NCBI RefSeq assembly: GCF_946151075.1
Contig: NZ_CAMGZB010000001.1
Location: 1,540,001-1,604,000 of the forward strand
DNA length: 64,000 nucleotides
Source: Neobacillus sp. Marseille-Q6967
Lineage (GTDB): Bacteria; Bacillota; Bacilli; Bacillales; Cytobacillaceae
Direction of reading: 5' to 3'
Shown: positions 62,702 to 64,000 of the stretch, piece by piece
Numbering within the stretch: position 1 is the first letter of the stretch
Layout: each line of letters begins with the position of its first letter
Translations under genes and position numbers: made by a program
The notes under the pieces: generated by a model
What the model saw: the letters and a program-made list of their open reading frames with translations, nothing else
Databases searched by the model: none
Told to the model about the DNA's origin: nothing

Positions 62702-63426
62702 TAGTAGTTTCTTTCGATTACAAAATGCGCGAGGTCGCCTCGGAAAATGGTTTTGGAGTATTCGATGATGGTTCCGTCTGCTAGATAGGCAAGGGTGTCT
62801 AGTGAGAAGCAGGGATCTCCAATGTTGATTTGGAGCTTTTCTGCTGCCGTTTGGTCCGCAATGAACAGTTCTAAAGTTTCAACGGTTTTACTGACTTTCA
62901 ACTTGAATTGGGATTCGAGATGGTCGTATAACGACTTTTCGCATCCCTGTTTATTTAATCCAGGGGTCTTATACCATGGTAAATAGGCGATTTCATATTG
63001 AATCGGCTCTTCATTTACATACCGGAGTCGTTCCAGTACGTTCACTGGTTCGCCTTCCTCCATTTTTAAAACATCGCTTAAATAATCATCTGCTGGAATC
63101 ACTTCCAGCTCGAGGACCTTAATCAATGGTTTTTTACCTTGCGTGGTAATTTGTTCTGAAAACCGTTCCACGGTTGTGGTTAATTTTTGCTTTACTTTAG
63201 AGGCAGATACAAATGTTCCGCTTCCCTGCTTACGGTAAACGTAGCCTTCGGTTGTTAATTGTTGTAAGGCGGTCCGGACGGTTGTACGACTTACTCCATA
63301 TTTTTCGCAAAACTCCGCCTCGGTTGGGAGCTGGGAGTGGGGCTTGTATTCTCCTGTGTTAATTAATGTGATGATTGCATCCTTCACCCGCTGATGAAGC
63401 GCATGGTTATCCTTTAGTTCCTCCAT
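62701..63426 (-). CDS. GntR/HutC family regulator with UTRA domain
   Basis: 241 aa. HTH at about 10-75 (LPTEAEFCEKYGVSRTTVRTALQQL) and a UTRA domain (about 95-235) ending IFRGDLAHFVIERNY. About as long as the 16678-17412 product, but the recognition helix and UTRA differ. The target operon is not evident here and may lie beyond the window or be a distant sugar locus. Confidence 0.82.
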   Translation of the reverse strand: MEELKDNHALHQRVKDAIITLINTGEYKPHSQLPTEAEFCEKYGVSRTTVRTALQQLTTEGYVYRKQGSGTFVSASKVKQKLTTTVERFSEQITTQGKKPLIKVLELEVIPADDYLSDVLKMEEGEPVNVLERLRYVNEEPIQYEIAYLPWYKTPGLNKQGCEKSLYDHLESQFKLKVSKTVETLELFIADQTAAEKLQINIGDPCFSLDTLAYLADGTIIEYSKTIFRGDLAHFVIERNY

Positions 63427-63770
63427 ACATATAACCTCCCTAGTACCTATAGCTTAGCAGAAAAACCAACACAATTAAACTTCGAAAAGTAACTTTTAAT
63501 CATTTGTAATAACAAACGCAAAAAAATGGATAATTTGTATTGGAATATGTTATAACAATAAACCGAGGAGGAACTGGCAAAAAAAGTACTCTATTTCGAG
63601 TACTTTACAGTAACCGTAATAAGGACCGATAAAATAGGTGACTGAAAGCGGTTGTATATATAGTTAATTTTTGTAATATTTAAAATCCCGTTGACACCTA
63701 CTTAAAAGGTGGTATATTTATTACCATAGTCATGTAAGGAAATATAACATGAGGGTGGTGGGGTAATAAA
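63427..63770. other. gntR-PII divergent region
   Basis: Contains a perfect hairpin AAAGTACTC-TATTTC-GAGTACTTT (63583-63606) of unknown role, then the PII promoter with a TnrA/GlnR-like site. Confidence 0.5.
63691..63749 (+). promoter_or_regulatory. PII promoter with TnrA/GlnR-like box
   Basis: TTGACA (63691-63696), 16-nt spacer, TATATT (63713-63718). TGTAAGGAAATATAACA (63733-63749) matches the TnrA/GlnR consensus TGTNANAWWWTMTNACA at 16 of 17 positions. Its position downstream of the -10 suits repression. Confidence 0.6.
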
Positions 63771-64000
63771 ATGAAAAAAATTGAAGCCATTATAAGACCG
63801 GAAAAGCTCACGGAAACGATTAAAGGTTTAAAAAATATAGGGGTAACAGGCTTTACTGTATCCCAGGTAGTTGGCAGGGGGAAACAGAAAGATACACAAG
63901 GGGTCTATCGCGGAAAAAATTATAAAGTGACTCTTCATCCAAAAGTAAAATTGGAGATTGTTCTTTCGGACTATATGGTGGAACTCACCATCCAGACCAT
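63771..64000 (+). CDS. Nitrogen regulatory protein PII (GlnB/NrgB-like), truncated by the window edge
   Basis: First 76 codons only. The start MKKIEAIIRPEKLTETIKGL and the middle VTGFTVSQVVGRGKQK, YRGKNYKV, KVKLEIVLSD follow the PII family, which senses 2-oxoglutarate and ATP and binds ammonium transporters. An amtB/nrgA partner may follow outside the window. The site at 63733 suggests nitrogen control. Confidence 0.85.
   Translation, partial: MKKIEAIIRPEKLTETIKGLKNIGVTGFTVSQVVGRGKQKDTQGVYRGKNYKVTLHPKVKLEIVLSDYMVELTIQT

Overview
The window is a low-GC Gram-positive chromosome segment, most likely from Bacillaceae (a Bacillus, Neobacillus or Mesobacillus type). Supporting this are strong AGGAGG-type ribosome binding sites, frequent TTG/GTG starts, PTS systems with RpiR regulators, cre-like, PhoP-like, LexA/DinR-like and TnrA/GlnR-like sites, and gene orders known from Bacillus (melR-melE-melD-melC-melA, YocH-like, YvnB-like). 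No rRNA, tRNA, transposase, prophage or CRISPR array is visible. It is mostly an accessory catabolic region.

Layout. 0.3-4.1 kb: malX-malY-rpiR PTS locus. 4.1-8.5 kb: MscS channel, LysM-3D cell-wall protein, two very small ORFs and a GlcD-type FAD oxidase. 8.6-13.1 kb: fructosamine operon (polar-amino-acid ABC importer, FrlD-like kinase, FrlB-like deglycase). 13.3-16.6 kb: amino-sugar PTS, NanE epimerase, RpiR regulator. 16.7-17.4 kb: GntR regulator that shares a 22-bp operator-like element with the frl operon. 17.6-18.9 kb: ZTP riboswitch and terminator in front of serA. 19.0-19.45 kb: an array of short direct repeats. 19.5-23.6 kb: giant exported phosphodiester glycosidase/phosphoesterase behind a PhoP-like box. 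24-26 kb: DUF3817 protein and a glutamate/aspartate symporter. 26.3-33.7 kb: an unusual cluster of an ATP-grasp ligase, two paralogous papain-like proteins around a lone argJ, and a divergent GNAT. 34-40 kb: melibiose/raffinose locus melR-melE-melD-melC-melA with LacI-type operators. 40-50.4 kb: nine-gene minus-strand ureide/amide catabolic operon with a divergent allB. 50.6-54.6 kb: S9 peptidase, alpha/beta hydrolase and a membrane-cupredoxin protein. 55-57.5 kb: Tat-exported PhoX (tandem PhoP-like box) and an exported EEP phosphatase. 57.5-60 kb: acetoacetate decarboxylase and a divergent CoA-transferase. 60.2-64 kb: FMN-binding protein, VOC protein behind an SOS box, secreted protein, GntR-UTRA regulator, and a truncated PII gene behind a TnrA/GlnR-like box.

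Cross-cutting observations. A dispersed ~30-bp element (GGTGCCTGTCAC ... CGAGTTTTGTCGAA) recurs about 13-18 times in intergenic DNA, often directly after a stop codon and next to a terminator. It even supplies the C-terminus of AllB. The best candidate for an undescribed system is the 26.3-33.7 kb cluster. Its two large paralogues keep a papain-like Gln-x5-Cys ... His ... Asn signature and sit with an amide-forming ATP-grasp enzyme and an ornithine acetyltransferase, which suggests a small peptide-like metabolite pathway.
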